From assembly GCA_029215795.1 (NCBI GenBank), contig JARDYH010000003.1:64736109-64800108 (forward strand): 64,000 bases of DNA, given 5' to 3'. Positions 1 to 11,341 of this stretch are shown piece by piece (within the stretch, counting starts at the first letter, position 1; every line of letters begins with the position of its first letter). The stretch is from Anniella stebbinsi (lineage: Eukaryota; Chordata; Lepidosauria; Squamata; Anniellidae). The translations under genes and the position numbers were made by a program. Below the pieces are notes generated by a model that worked only from the letters and a program-made list of their open reading frames with translations, was not told where the DNA came from and did not search any database.

Positions 1-430
1 GATCAAAAAGCAGCAGAGGGGGGGAAGGAGACAGCTGCAGCTCACCTGCATGCCCACCTTGAAAGGTTTTTTTTTTCCTGGAGGGTGCTTTTCGAAATGA
101 TCCTTCAGATCTAGCCCATCCAGGCTGAGCCAATCAGATTATCAACCGATCCTTCCCTATAGCTGGGTTAGAATGGGCATTAGTGAGGCCGCATGAGTGA
201 ATAAGTGAGTGAATAAGTGTCAAAGCAATGTGACCAAGTGATCGCAGGTTGGCTGCTGATCACTTGGCAGCTTCTGGAGGAGAGGAGGAAGTCGCACGGT
301 ATCAACAATTTGATTTGCCATGAGGTCCAAAGTGGGAGCTGGAGGCATAGGCAGACTGGATTGATCGTTAATTGAAAAGGAATTCATTTGTAACAGGATC
401 TGGGTGGTTGGTTAATGACTCAATTTTGGG

Positions 431-577
431 GTTTATTTATTTATTTATTTTATTCCATTTATATACCGCCCCATAGCCGAAGCTCTCTGGGCGGTTTACA
501 AAAATTAAAAACATTGAACAATTAAAACACCAATATTCAAAATTTAAAAGCATAAAGCATAAAACAAGTTAAAATTA
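431..577 (-). repeat. LINE 3' tail fragment (L2/CR1-like)
   Basis: Read on the minus strand this ends in a motif close to GTAAACCGCCCAGAGAGCTT, then a GGGCGGTATATAAA-type stretch and a TAAA-rich tail, the usual 3' end of squamate L2-like LINEs. No coding part is attached. A close copy lies at 41622-41775, also on the minus strand. The family is recognised from general knowledge of reptile repeats; the exact subfamily is not determined. Confidence 0.7.
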
Positions 578-614
578 ACTTGTACATAGTTTAGTTGTAC
601 ATATGTACAAGTTG

Positions 615-662
615 TACATAGCTTAGTGATAGAGCACATGCTTTGCATATAGAAGGGCTAAT
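615..662 (+). repeat. tRNA-derived SINE, head fragment
   Basis: The stretch TAGCTTAGTGATAGAGCA followed by TGCTTTGCATATAGAAGG resembles the A-box half of the tRNA-derived SINE seen complete on the minus strand at 45046-45241. Only the 5' head is present; the B box and body are missing. Confidence 0.5.
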
Positions 663-679
663 AAGGCAGGGGTGGATAG

Positions 680-936
680 TTGGGTCTAGGCAGTTATAAA
701 TTCTGTCTTCAGATAGAGGCAGCCTCTTTGGAAGAAATAGTTATTCTGAAGAAACCTAACTGGGACCCAGAAATGGAGGGCAACTATAGGCTAACTATCC
801 CCTTTCAGGGCAAGATGCTTGAGCATATGGTGGCTGGTCAATTCCAGACACCCTTGGATGAAGTTGATTTTACAGGTCCATTTCAATCCAACTTTAAGCC
901 TGGTTTTGGGACAGAAATTCTCTTGGTTTCCTTTTG

Positions 937-983
<47 letters not shown>

Positions 984-1822
984 TAACCCTGCTGGTTCTC
1001 TTGGACCTTTCAGCAGCTATCACTGCCATTGATCACAGTAGCCTTTTGGATCAGCTGAGTTGTAAGTCAGGAGCCCTGTCTCATATTGGTTCCATTCCTA
1101 CTTGGATGGCCATTTTCAGAAAGGATTACAGCTCTGTTCTGTGGAAATTACATTATGGGGTTCCATGGGGCTCAATTTTATCACCCATACTATTTAATAT
1201 CTACATGACATCACAGGGGACACTTATCTAATGATGTGAGGTGCCATCAATACACAGATTATACCCAGCTTCACCCCTCCTTTCAGCTAACTCACAGGAA
1301 GCACTGAATGTCCTGAATCGGTATCTGAGCAGGGTAATGGACTGGATGAAGGACAATAAACTGAAGCTGAATCCAGACAAGATAGAGGTACTGTCAGTGG
1401 ATGGTTTGTCTGCCCAGTTGAATGGTATTCATCCTATTCTGGAGGAGGTTGCAATCCCTCTGAAGGATCAGGTGCACAGTTTGGGGGTACTCCTGGATCC
1501 ATCATTGTCACTGGAAGCACAGGTGGCCTCAGTGGCTATGAGTGGCTTTTATCAACTTAGGCTGATATACCAGCTGTGACCCTATCTACACAGATATCGC
1601 CTGGAAAAAGTTACCCATGCTCTGGTAACATCTTGGTTGGATTACTGTAATGTGCTGTATGTGGGGGCATATTTGAAAATCAAAATAGAGCTTATAGGCT
1701 ACTACCTGGGAGTGGTCAATATAATCATGTGAAGCCAATGTTTCACCAGTTTCAGCACCTTCCAGTCCATTTCCAGGCCCAATTAAAAGTGTTAGTATTG
1801 ACCTTGAAATTACTAAGAGGGA
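680..1822 (+). pseudogene. L2-clade LINE reverse transcriptase, broken (5' and middle part)
   Basis: Decayed RNA-dependent DNA polymerase of an L2-type non-LTR retrotransposon. Visible blocks in order: LKKPNWDPE with NY (about 740-790), FQSNFKPGFGTE (about 880-917), LLVLLDLSAA..IDHSSLLDQL (about 990-1058), GVPWGSILSPILFNIYM (about 1155-1207), then in another frame NKLKLNPDK (about 1356-1382) and SLGVLLDPSLSLEAQV (about 1480-1527), and further on the ALVTSWLDYCNVLY block (about 1619-1662) and the LKVLVLTLKLL block (about 1787-1819). The catalytic Y-A-D-D box reads Y-T-D-Y (about 1250-1261), so the enzyme would be dead even without the frame breaks. A GA microsatellite replaces the segment between the GTE and LDLS blocks. 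Upstream endonuclease and ORF1 are absent (5' truncation). The element resumes at 2303. Confidence 0.88.
939..980. repeat. (GA)n microsatellite inside the L2 reverse transcriptase
   Basis: About 21 uninterrupted GA units. It sits where L2 normally encodes the short stretch between the FQSxFRPG and LDLSAAFD blocks, so it both replaces coding sequence and keeps an open frame of alternating Arg and Glu by chance. Confidence 0.97.
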
Positions 1823-2302
1823 TTTCAAAGTCCCTGAGAGAAAGTCCCAAGGACCACAGGATGGTTCATAAAACCCATCTGAGGACAGAGATAGTGCTCC
1901 AACCTCAGAAGAGGGAGTTGGAGGTCCAACCCCATGCAGCCAGCGCAGAGAGAACTGTGCTGACTACCTCTCTGAGGTCAGAAAAGCAACTTCAGAAGAG
2001 AAAGAAAGGGGATGTTCAGGTAGGCAGGGAGAGGAGGAGACTGGAGAGGCCAGGTTATGAGTTATCCTCCTCCAACCTCCTTCCCTCCCTCTCTGAAGTG
2101 CTCTTGCTAGACGGGCTGAAAAGACCCTCTAGCAAAATACAGGAGATTGGAGGACAGGGAGCTGAAAATAGCCTCCGCTGTTCCTCTCACCTTGCTGGCT
2201 TCAGTCTAGCAGGGCATAAGGCACTTGGAAGCCTCCAGGTTTGGGGGCTTCCAACCAGCTGGAGTGCAATCAATAGGACTGCACTCTTAATGGCTTGGGG
2301 TT
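1823..2302. mobile_element. Unidentified insertion splitting the L2 copy
   Basis: L2 homology stops after the LTLKLLRG block near 1822 and resumes at about 2303 with DYIKAQFLPYVSAQNLRSSS, adjacent residues in intact L2 proteins. The roughly 480 bp between are therefore a later insertion. It is purine-rich with GAGG runs. A short GATT lies at both borders, but no clear terminal repeats were found, so its class is unknown. An open frame (1729-2304) spans the left border and is chimeric, not a gene. Confidence 0.55.
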
Positions 2303-2560
2303 AGATTATATAAAGGCACAGTTCCTTCCATATGTATCTGCCCAGAACCTAAGGTCATCTTCAGAGAGCTCTCGGTGCCCTTGCTGAAAGAAGCTGAGCA
2401 AGTGGCTGTAAAAGAGTCGTGATGCCCTATCTATGGAATGCCATCTTCAAATAGACTCATTCAGATGGTGCCTAAACTGCTGTCTTTTTTATGCCAGGTG
2501 AAGGCATTGATCTTCTCTTGTGCATTTTAGATTTAATGGCTGCTTTTTTTCTATGCTTTT
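2303..2560 (+). pseudogene. L2-clade LINE, C-terminal end of the same broken copy
   Basis: Continuation of the reverse transcriptase pseudogene of 680-1822. Recognisable are YVSAQNLRSSSES (about 2327-2370), a frame-shifted LWNALPS-like block near 2430, and the DSFRW.LKLLSFYA..RH.SSLVHF-like terminal region (about 2450-2530). Several frame changes and stops are present. Confidence 0.75.
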
Positions 2561-2597
2561 TTGTTGTTGTTGTTTTGTGGGGGGGGGGGGTAATTGT

Positions 2598-2854
2598 GGC
2601 CATGTCTACATCACCCATTTATCCCAGGGTCAGCTCGAAGTCACCCCGAGGACCATGGGCGTTGTGGCCAGTGCTCCTGGGTCCTCCCTCCTCCCCGCAA
2701 GTAGTGGGGCTCTTTAAATGGGACAAAGCTGCACAAGGTGACTCCATGCCCCAGGATGGCTGCCAGCGCTTTTGTTTTAAGGTTGTTGTTTTTTACTTAC
2801 TTTTTTGCAGGATCGCAATTGCGTGAACCATCTCCTGCTTCAACAACAACAAAA

Positions 2855-2897
<43 letters not shown>

Positions 2898-3030
2898 CAC
2901 TCCATGCCGTAACGTCCCTCCTGACTTCTGGGATGTCGCACTGGCGTGTGCAAACTGGGAGGTGATCCCGGAAGCGGGAAATCCCGGGATTCTTCCCCCA
3001 TCCCGGAAAGCTGGTAGGTGAAGATGAGCC
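2598..3030. mobile_element. Probable MITE, related to the element at 57524-58082 (weak)
   Basis: The left end (GGCCATGTCTACATCACCC) and the reverse complement of the right end (GGCTCATCTTCACCTACC) are loosely similar. The interior shares the 'cccgggat...tcccggaa' and 'gggatgtcgcac' style with 57524-58082. A (GA)n tract lies inside. No convincing target duplication was found. Confidence 0.35.
2859..2895. repeat. (AG)n microsatellite
   Basis: About 18 AG units, preceded by a short CAA/poly-A stretch. Confidence 0.97.
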
Positions 3031-3475
3031 CTGTGTTTGTATTCATTTTGCTTTGTAATCTATCCAGATAACTTTTGTCATTGAGTGGATTAAAATATAA
3101 TAATTTTTTAAAAATCTATAACCCTTTTCACAGTACATACTATAAGAGTTGGTGAGATTTTTTAAAGAACGTACCAAACTGTGCAAATTTCTTTACAAAT
3201 GGGATGAAACAAACTTGAGATTTTTTTTTAAAAAAATTAATGTGGGAGAAAGCAAAGTTAGTGGTTCTGGGGGCAGAGAGAGGCAGCCCTTGGGCACCTC
3301 AGCCTTCTTCCCTCCCACTCGGAAGCGATGCAGTTAGCCTATCTAGCAAAAATGCATGGCAGCCAGACACAAACGCGAGGATCCTCTCCGTGCTCCAGTC
3401 GCCCTGCATTGGATACTCAGTAGCTTCTGACTTTGGAGGCTGATGACTATCTCCATAGGATTGCACTCTAATATA

Positions 3476-3680
3476 ACTAAAGTAGTAGTAAACTACTAAA
3501 GTCTTCTAGCAAAGTCCTAAAAGTCTAGTAGAAAACTACTAAACTCTACTAGCAAACTACTAAAGTTTACTAGCAAACTCCTAGAAGTCTACTAACAAAC
3601 TATTAAAGTCTACTAACAAACTACTAAAATATACTAGCAAACGATTAAAGTAGTAACAAACTACTAAAGTAAGTAAAAGG
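3476..3680. repeat. Degenerate minisatellite, about 20-bp period
   Basis: At least nine imperfect copies of a unit close to CTACTAAAGTCTACTAGCAAA, with variants (TAACAAA, TCCTAAAAG, AAACTCTA). Divergence between units points to an old array. There is no open reading frame of note across it. Confidence 0.85.
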
Positions 3681-3689
3681 GAAGCAGCA

Positions 3690-4519
3690 ACCTGATGTAG
3701 CAAAGTCTAGGAAGATTATGAAAAATTCACCTGTTATTTTTCATGTTAAAATTTTGCAAGTCTGCTAAGCTGAAAGATCTGTTTATTCAGCCCACTTATT
3801 CTTTTCCTTTCTCCACATGCACTTTAAGAAGGAAAAAGTAGTTTTTATTTCTTATGAACTCCACAGAAGAGTGAGATGAAATTCACAAAGGATACCAGAC
3901 CTGCAGACAGATGGGTAGCCTACAGCTTTTCCAAAACAACTATATTGGAATTTACAGTCAAGAGTGTTTTCCATTAATCAGGAATCCTTTTTAATCAAGG
4001 CAAAGGCCACATCCTGAGGCATCTGCATTAACTGGAATCTGGTGTTGGCTGGTTACTTTACAGACAGTTTCTTCCTAAAGAGCTGTTCTAAAATTAATAG
4101 CTAAGCAGCCACAGGGCCTCATCTTCACCAAAGAGGACTGTGCCTCTTTATATTCCACATTTACAAAGCTGAAATGCTTCATATTTTTTCAGTTTGCAAA
4201 CTAGATTTAAATATTATCAGGAGTGAATGGCTAGTCAAATCTGAATTGCACATCTGAAAATTTGGAATTCCATTTTTCACATCTCGAATGGAATAAATTC
4301 TAGGATTTCCATCTCAGTAATTGATTGTGCATGTAGTTATGATGTGAGCCTTCAATTATTTGAGAAGACATGTGTAAAAACTTCCAGTTTCCTGTGTGAT
4401 CTTGAATTAGCCACTTCCTTCCTGATCCACAAGTAGTTTAGCCAAGATACTTGGATTTAAGATATTCTGTTCTTAGGAGCTTCAACAGGACTCATTCCAA
4501 GTACCCATTTGGCATACAT
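3690..4519. other. Unique AT-rich DNA, nothing recognised
   Basis: About 830 bp with no convincing ORF, repeat family or RNA structure visible by eye. Confidence 0.6.
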
Positions 4520-4524
4520 TTTAG

Positions 4525-4631
4525 GATGCAATCCTATGCATGTTTAGACAGAAAAAAGTCTTACAACTCTGGCTGGGGAATATTAGGGGTTGTAAGACTT
4601 TTTTCTGTCTAAATGTGCATAGGTTTGCACC
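4525..4631. mobile_element. 107-bp foldback MITE
   Basis: Two arms of about 45 bp are near-perfect reverse complements (GATGCAATCCTATGCAT..AGACAGAAAAAAGT at left, matching at right), around a short centre. It is flanked by a direct TTTAG (4520-4524 and 4632-4636), read as a 5-bp target-site duplication. A relative with the same AGACAGAAAAAA core lies at 60793-60923. Too short to encode anything. Confidence 0.85.
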
Positions 4632-4939
4632 TTTAGTGGACGTTGGACAGAACCTAGAACTCAGTACCTTCAAAACCAAAATCAAATGTTACTTCAGTCA
4701 GCTATAAATGTGTTGATAGTGTTGGTGGGGTGTGACTCTGGAAGGCAGCGAGAGCGCCCATTGGTCACCTATTCTGCGCAGAATAATAAATTAGTTTCCA
4801 AAGCTTCAGGGGGTCGTTCGTCAAGTGTTTCATATCTGGACTTTGGACACTTGGGAATAGCATAATTTATGCAACAATAGTCACCCTTTCAGTACATTGC
4901 ATAGTAGGTAGGTAGGGATACACTTAACTTTGTTAAAGT

Positions 4940-5033
4940 TAAAAGAACCAATAGTTCCATGGCACATTAGAGACTAACGTTTATTATGGCACATGCTTTC
5001 ATGAACTACAGTCCACTTGATCAGATGCATGGG
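4940..5033. repeat. Interspersed repeat fragment
   Basis: Contains CACATTAGAGACTAACGTTT followed by CATGAACTACAGTCCACTT and GATCAGATGCATG, a combination I recognise as a common reptile interspersed repeat of unresolved class. A decayed relative lies at 56928-57012. Confidence 0.5.
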
Positions 5034-5059
5034 GTGTTATCCTAAACTGGCAGGTATAC

Positions 5060-6240
5060 ATATGGATTTAGAGATAAAATGTTAGCATGGTGGTCAGAGA
5101 GAAATGAAAATCAAGAATACAGACTGCGATAATTGTGTTAAAGCGTGTAGCTATATAAAATAATTACTGTGACCACACAAGAAAGTTGAAAACAAAGAAA
5201 TGAAAACGGATTCAGATTGTTCAACCTTGGTTTATGATTTGTCTGTTTATTTATGAACAACAGGGCCTTTGTGCTATTGATGCATGTAAATAAATTTAAT
5301 TTTTCAGCTAATTCTTGCAATGGCTATCAACTGGCATAGACCCATTTACACCAATCCATACTTTACATTAAACTAGGTAGTCCTGCTTGTGTGGCCAGGG
5401 TCAATCAAGTTCAAAGCTTGTTACAAAAGTTCATTGTCAGTTTCTAGTTTTCACAGCTGCTGGTGGTTTACTCCCACCTTCCTTGGGCTTTGTACTTTTC
5501 TGCTGATCAGCTACAAGGCTATGCGCCCAGACTTCCCTCTTGGGATATGGAGAACTTGCACACTTATTTACATGTGCTGACTCATCTCAGCATCTAAGAA
5601 CAACAATGTTGTACTGTTGCAGTAGTCTATAAGAAAGGGCTCCATATTTCAAGATGGATTGTCCATTCATCTTTAAATTTTCATTTTAAATATTTACATT
5701 TTCTATATAACAATATACAACAAATAGCATTGTGCTTCACGTTGGCCTGAGATACACAGTGATTCTCCCTTTCTCTCCTCCTGTACCATTTAGCTCAGCT
5801 CATTTGCTTGAGTCATCTGAGGGAGAGGACAGATGCAACATGAAAACAGGGCTCGCAGTGAATTCTCAAACTACAGTGCAGGCTTGGCTTCTTCCCAGCT
5901 TCTTACCTGAGATGGCAAAGTATAAGCCAATGAATCGAATACATGCTTGCACATGCTTCGAGTGGACCCTCTGGTATTTATTTGTTTATTTATTTTAATG
6001 CCACATGAACATTCCTATGGTTATCCATTAATTCATTCGTTCTTAGGTTACTTTAAAAAATACCCTTTAAAAATTAGAAGTCCAAATGATGCCAGAGAAT
6101 GTACAATGTTGTTTTGGGGGTGGGGGGTTTGTTTGTTTGTTTGTTTGTTTGGGTTTTTTTTTTCTTTTTTCTTTTTGCTGCTGATATCTAGGGTTCCAGC
6201 CAGTCAGTGTCACAGACAGCTTCTGACTGAAACCTGGAAT
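5060..6240. other. Mostly unique DNA with simple-sequence patches
   Basis: No gene supported. A (GTTT)n tract lies at 6129-6151 and AT-rich low complexity at 5975-5996. The open frames here (for example 5732-5998 and 5947-6294) run into microsatellites and have no recognisable protein similarity. Confidence 0.6.
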
Positions 6241-6243
6241 ACT

Positions 6244-6247
<4 letters not shown>

Positions 6248-6274
<27 letters not shown>
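6248..6274. repeat. (CA)n microsatellite
   Basis: About 13 CA units in otherwise unique sequence. Confidence 0.95.
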
Positions 6275-6277
<3 letters not shown>

Positions 6278-6279
6278 AC

Positions 6280-7420
6280 CTCAGAGAGAAATAGATAATA
6301 TTGAATTTGATGGATGCACTTCCAGAGTATCTTTACTGCTCTGTAAATCTTGCTTGCCTCTTCACCCACAGTTAAACTTTTGCAATTTGTTTCCAAAGTT
6401 CTGCTTCCATCTTTGCTGTGAACTTTTTATTATTTCCTGCCTGTACCTCTAGCCAAAACCCTTAATGTTTTTTTCTTTGTGTTCACTTATATTTGCAACT
6501 CCTATCCAAAATTTTCATTTATAAACTTCTTTGATCTGTTCCCTCCAGATCATCAGCAAGAAACAACAAAAAACCCATTAAATAAAACTGAGTTTGTGCC
6601 AGCTTCTGAATTCTTGTCCACAATTCAGTATTTTGCAATTCTCTTTTGTTTATGACCCTTGTATTAGCTTTTAATCCCTGTACCACAAAAACACACTACA
6701 TCAGAACATAACTAGATCAATGTGCATCCAGGCACAGTTATAAAAGGACCCTAAAAGTTAGGGTCCTTTTATAAAGTTTAGCCAAAACTGGGCCACTACC
6801 ATTGAAAAGACTCTGATCTCCAGTTACCACCCACCAAATTTCAGAAGGACTTCAGAATGAAGATCTTAAAGAATGAACTGGTTCGTATGGGAGTAGAGAC
6901 AGTTTTTCAGATTTCCTGGTCCAAAACTGGAAACAAATTGAAAGCCTGTGAAGTTTAAATATATATACTGTATATTGGTGAGAAATGTTTCTGCCTGTCA
7001 ATTCAAACCTATAATCCATCTGGTGTGTTGTAAACCAACAAAAGTTCCCCAGTAATCTTCAAAGGAACTCCTACACCCACTGTACTGCAGTGATCAAGTC
7101 AGCATATTACCAAAGTAGGGTTAAACTGTAACAGCAAAACTTTTGAACCATTTTAGAACAAAATACCCTGACAATTTCTAATCTGCAGTAATTAAATCTA
7201 TTCCCTCAAATAGGGTATAAATAAAACTTTTTTTCAAAAAATAAAGACAAAAGTCTTACAGAACCTGCAAACTTTGGCTCAAACAGGCCTCTGATTTTGT
7301 GAAATACAGAATTCTGCAATCCTAGAACAACAATAGACATTCTTTTGTGTTATCACACTTGCTCAGAAGATGTGCCTCTAAATATATCTCCACACTACTT
7401 CTTCAAGTTCAGGAAATAAG
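6280..7420. other. Unique AT-rich DNA containing one perfect short hairpin
   Basis: No coding or repeat signal apart from the hairpin at 6738-6774, listed separately. Confidence 0.55.
6738..6774. other. Perfect 17-bp inverted repeat, 3-nt loop
   Basis: Arms 6738-6754 and 6758-6774 (TTATAAAAGGACCCTAA and its exact reverse complement) flank the loop AAG. It is too short for a typical pre-miRNA. It may be the remnant of a foldback element or a microhomology-templated inversion. Confidence 0.8.
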
Positions 7421-7430
7421 CCCTTCTGCC

Positions 7431-7855
7431 TCGTATGACCATAGTTGGGAAACCAAAAAAGAGGACAACCTGTGGGCAGGGCAGGAAAGTGACTTTTCAG
7501 GGCCTCTGGAAAAAGCGTCATCCCCCACCCTGCCACCTTAAAGGCCCCAATTGGAGTGGAGGAGGGGAAAGTGTGTCATTTCTGCCCCCCCCCCCCACTA
7601 CTCCAATCAGGGCCTTTTCTATAATCTCCGGGAATGACACATTTTCCCATTTAAGGTCCTGATTGGAGCAGTGGAAGGGAAATTATGCGCCTCCAGAAAG
7701 CACATAATTCCCTCCCAAAATGCTAATGGCGGCCTTAAAGAGGAAAGTGTGTCTTTCCAGGACAATATAGAAAATCACAGAAAATCCCCCCTAACATCCA
7801 GAATAGAACAAAAACCAGGACAAATCCGGGAAAATCCTGACAGTTGGTCACCCTA
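7431..7855. mobile_element. hAT-type non-autonomous element (425 bp)
   Basis: Flanked by a perfect 8-bp duplication CTTCTGCC (7423-7430 and 7856-7863), the length made by hAT transposases. The right end is TGGTCACCCTA; the left end is a decayed match (TCGTATGACCA). The interior has repeated AGTGTGTCATTTC- and CCTGATTGGAG-like motifs and a C homopolymer. The ends resemble those of the 320-bp palindromic family (20305-20623 etc.). No transposase. Confidence 0.8.
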
Positions 7856-7939
7856 CTTCTGCCACATGAATACTTGAGGGAATTTAGCTCAAATGCTGTG
7901 CTCAAATTTTTCCCCATGTGACCTGTTCTACCATAGCAC

Positions 7940-8093
7940 AGGGCTACATCTACACTACTGCTTTATAACATATTGAAGTGCACTGATAACTGTTGGGGCA
8001 CTATTCACTTTCCGTATACTGCTTTCATAGTGTTATATCCTGCTTTTTATTACACAGTTGGAATGATTTGACACAAGGTGTAGATCTGGCCCT
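7940..8093. mobile_element. MITE, 'ATCTACAC' family
   Basis: The left end AGGGCTACATCTACACTACTG and the reverse-complement right end AGGGCCAGATCTACACC form imperfect terminal inverted repeats. The interior (GATAACTGTTGGGGC, CATTCCAACTGTGTAAT) matches copies at 12544-12671, 37950-38012 and 55205-55815 and the palindromic version at 45374-45480. Confidence 0.75.
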
Positions 8094-8109
8094 ACTAACT
8101 GCTGTATCC

Positions 8110-8920
8110 AAAACTAGATTTTTTAAGCCGAAGCATAAGAAGACAATTGTGCATAACTGGGATCATTAAGTTGGGGAAGCAGAGTGCCCCCATAAGGTAT
8201 TCAGGATGGCAACTATGACAAGTCAGAGATTCCCCCATCCCAAAAGGTTATTATTGAAAGAGTACTAACACAGCAATTAACTGGTCAATTATGAGGGTTT
8301 TCCAGAAGTCGGTGAGGGAAAAGGCCTAATGGTTGGTGGGTAGTGTTATAAAAGGACTAGGAGAAAGTGAATATCTAAGGCCTGAAGATAGCTATATGTG
8401 ACTGGTTAGGAGTAGGGAGCCCTAAGATCTTGCCATGAGGCATTAAATCCTAGATAAATGGGCCAAACAGCCAAATACAACAGGAGGTGTGTTGGGTCAG
8501 AGGAAGACAATACCCAAGAGCTGAACCTCATTGTGAGTGTATTTGGCTGGAGTGGAAGTTTAGGGAATCTGGCCTGAAGTAAAAGAAGACATTGATCTGG
8601 TTTGCAAGATCACTACAGTTCATAAGGCTTACTGGGCATATTAATCACCCTGTGGTCATGCAAATCAGGTAAGGGTCTCTCGAGTCATTAAGAATTGTCA
8701 CTAAGCAGTTTCCTGAAAACCCCACAGTAAACTTTAGTATTCCCTTATGTGTATGCCTAAGCCTCTTATAGCAGCTACTAGGTTTTAAAAAAGAAGTATT
8801 CTAAGTTAATTGGTGGCAGCAGAAAAGGATCAGCTTGTGGAACTCTCATGACTGGAAGGCATCTAAGCAGGACTTCTCAAATCATTTACTTATCTTCAAT
8901 ATATATTCACTATTTATACA
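8110..8920. other. Unique DNA, nothing recognised
   Basis: No ORF, repeat or RNA signal I can support. Confidence 0.55.
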
Positions 8921-8925
8921 CCACA

Positions 8926-9126
8926 CAGTGTGGTGTAGTATTGGACAAGGACTAGAGAGACCCAGGTTCAAATCCCCAATTGGCCATCAAGTTCTCTGGG
9001 TGACCTTGGACCAGTCATTAAGTCTAACCTATCTCACAGGGTTGCTGTGAAGATAACAGAAAGAAAGGACTGTGGACCCCCTCCTTGAGCTCCTTGGAAG
9101 GAAGTCAAGATATAAATAAATAAAAT
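8926..9126 (+). repeat. tRNA-derived SINE (squamate type), complete
   Basis: Pol III promoter elements are visible: an A-box-like TGGTGTAGTATTGG (8931-8944) and a B box GGTTCAAATCC (8965-8975). The body follows (GGGTGACCTTGG, CTATCTCACAGGGTTGCTGT) and a LINE-like tail ending in a TATAAATAAATAAA run. Related copies are at 21605-21775 and 54459-54830 (the latter split by CR1). Confidence 0.88.
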
Positions 9127-9159
9127 AAGTCAAAAGTTATCTGGGAGGGTTACACATTT

Positions 9160-9668
9160 AAAAAAAAGATGAGTAGACATATATGGAGTCAAACTTTCAG
9201 AAAACAAGGGTTTCCCCAATGTATGAAAGACCGTATTCTCCCATATGAGCCTGCCAATTCTCTAAGATCTTCTGGGGAGGCCTTTCTCTCAGTCCCAGGC
9301 ATGCCTGATCGGTACACCGGAGAGGGCCTTCTCGGTGGCTGCTCCAAGAATCTGGAACTTCTTTTCCAGGGAAGCTAGACTGGCTCCCTCCTTGATATGT
9401 TTTCAGAAGCAGGCAAAAACTTTCTTATTCTGGCAGGCCTTTGGTGAATAATGTGGACCTCCATCTATGTTAAGATTTTTAAAATTTAATATGTATTTTA
9501 AATGTGGAAATGTTTTAATATTGAAAACTATTTAATTATATTTTTGACTGTTGTATATTTTTATCTATAGCTTTTAACTGTATATGTTTTAATTTTGTAA
9601 AGCCACCTTGAGGCCCAGTATTGGGCAAAAGGTGGGATACAAATAAAGATAATAAATAAATAAATAAA
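9160..9668 (+). pseudogene. L2-clade LINE, 3' end of reverse transcriptase and 3' UTR
   Basis: Plus-strand translation gives a decayed L2 C-terminus: LPYEPANSLRSSGEAF (about 9229-9280), then RYTGEGLLGGCSKNLELLF, then in shifted frames the DMFSEAGKNFLILAGL end. The 3' UTR carries TTTTGTAAAGCCACCTTGAG and a (TAAA)n tail. Severely 5'-truncated; typical dead-on-arrival LINE. Confidence 0.8.
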
Positions 9669-9669
9669 T

Positions 9670-11330
9670 GTAAAAGTTTTGTGAAAATTACTTCTATTAT
9701 TATGTTATGAAAATTATCATGATGTGTTCTGCAATAAAGAACACAAATTCAAAGTTATTTATTTCTCAGTTAGTTATTAGTTATTAATTAATGGTTCTTA
9801 AAAGTTATTTATTTCTTAAACATCTGGGTTCATGTCTCCGACTCTTGGGTTGTCAAAATGCTATTCTTCATGATGAAGCAGACAATACAGCTTATCTTAA
9901 GGGAACATTTGTTGGCATACCACTTTAGGATATAATATCTGGAGATGCAAAATGTGTAGGCTCTTAAAAGCTGGTTTACGGTAACTCTTGTTGCTGACAT
10001 TTAATAAGGTAACTCCTGCTTAAAAAATCAAGAACACCTTGGTAAAGGAAGATTCTACCTCTGATACCAAGCTTCCATCTGAGTTCTTCAAAATGTCTGC
10101 AGGTCACTGCAGAACCCCAAGTTTAATTGGATTTCAATGTGGAAGCAACAGAACCATGTAGAAATTGATTCACTACTAAACGATAACATCTTACTATTAT
10201 GAAACTCTTCTCCTTATAGAGCAAATATTCAATTAACCTTCAATACCAATTAAAGACATCCCATTTACGCATAATCAGAAGCAAACAAGGTGGTTGAGAG
10301 AACATGATATAACCAATGTTGTTATTAAATTTCTCAAACATTTTCAGGTATCACAATAACAACATGAATTAAATATAGTGTTGAATGTTGTATTCATTAT
10401 CTACGTCTTATGTTTTTGATAAGGCTTTCAACAAGCATTTGATATGCTGTTGGATAAATAAAAGTATGACATTTAATTAAAGCTGCACTTCACACAACTG
10501 AATATAAATGTATCTATGTTCTGACTTGTGCAGACAACTGGTTCTTTTTTTAAGAATAAAATAAAATAATCATGTTTAATTGCACAAGAGTTTTTTTCTC
10601 TATTAATCAAATATTGGTTAATAGTCTGCCTTACTCACCACGTTAACCAAATTCCCTTAAGAAGTTTTTTTTAATTGGAAATTAGAAAACCATTAGTGAA
10701 TAAATCAAAACACCAGTGAAATAGTTTCCTTGAAAGAGATTTAACTTTTAATAAGGAAAGGTTAAAAGCTGCAAGAAAATATATATTAAAAATGCAAATT
10801 GAATTAATAACATATACCCAAATTGTGTTGGTAGCATTTCACTTCAGAGTCATTACTTAGCACTCTATTTTGATTATTCTTGTACTGGGACTAGCTTCCT
10901 GTCAATTAAAGATGATATATGGTCCTGGATTTAAATTCTGGCTTATTTTACAGATGACCCATCCATCTCCAAAGCAACTTATCCATCTTGCTTTTGACAA
11001 GAAACTTTAAAGGAATTATATAATTAGATTGGAAGACACCCATAAAAGGATGAAGCTCTTTTGCCTGATGCAATGACTAAATGCTGTCTTGATTGTTAAA
11101 GTCATAATTGCATTTCTTGCAATAAGATACTTTTGTATATGTTTTAAATATACAAATAAGCCTTCCTAATTATTTATATTTGTAAGTTCTATTAGATCAG
11201 TTAATGTTTTCTGTGTATTTTTTTTTAAAAAAACGGATGCTGAAAGATGAATGAAAGAATATAAACATGAAATTGATGCTAACATGAATGTTCTTAGTTG
11301 CTCAGTTAAAATTAGATTGCTGAGACCACA
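9670..11330. other. Unique AT-rich block
   Basis: About 1.65 kb with no repeat family recognised and no ORF above noise. Low GC, many TAAT/ATTA motifs. Confidence 0.55.
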
Positions 11331-11341
11331 GCCCAGCACTT

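Noticed and set aside
8926..9126. tRNA gene suggested by A and B boxes
   Set aside because: No cloverleaf; body and tail are those of a dispersed SINE. The same applies to 45046-45241 and 54459-54580.
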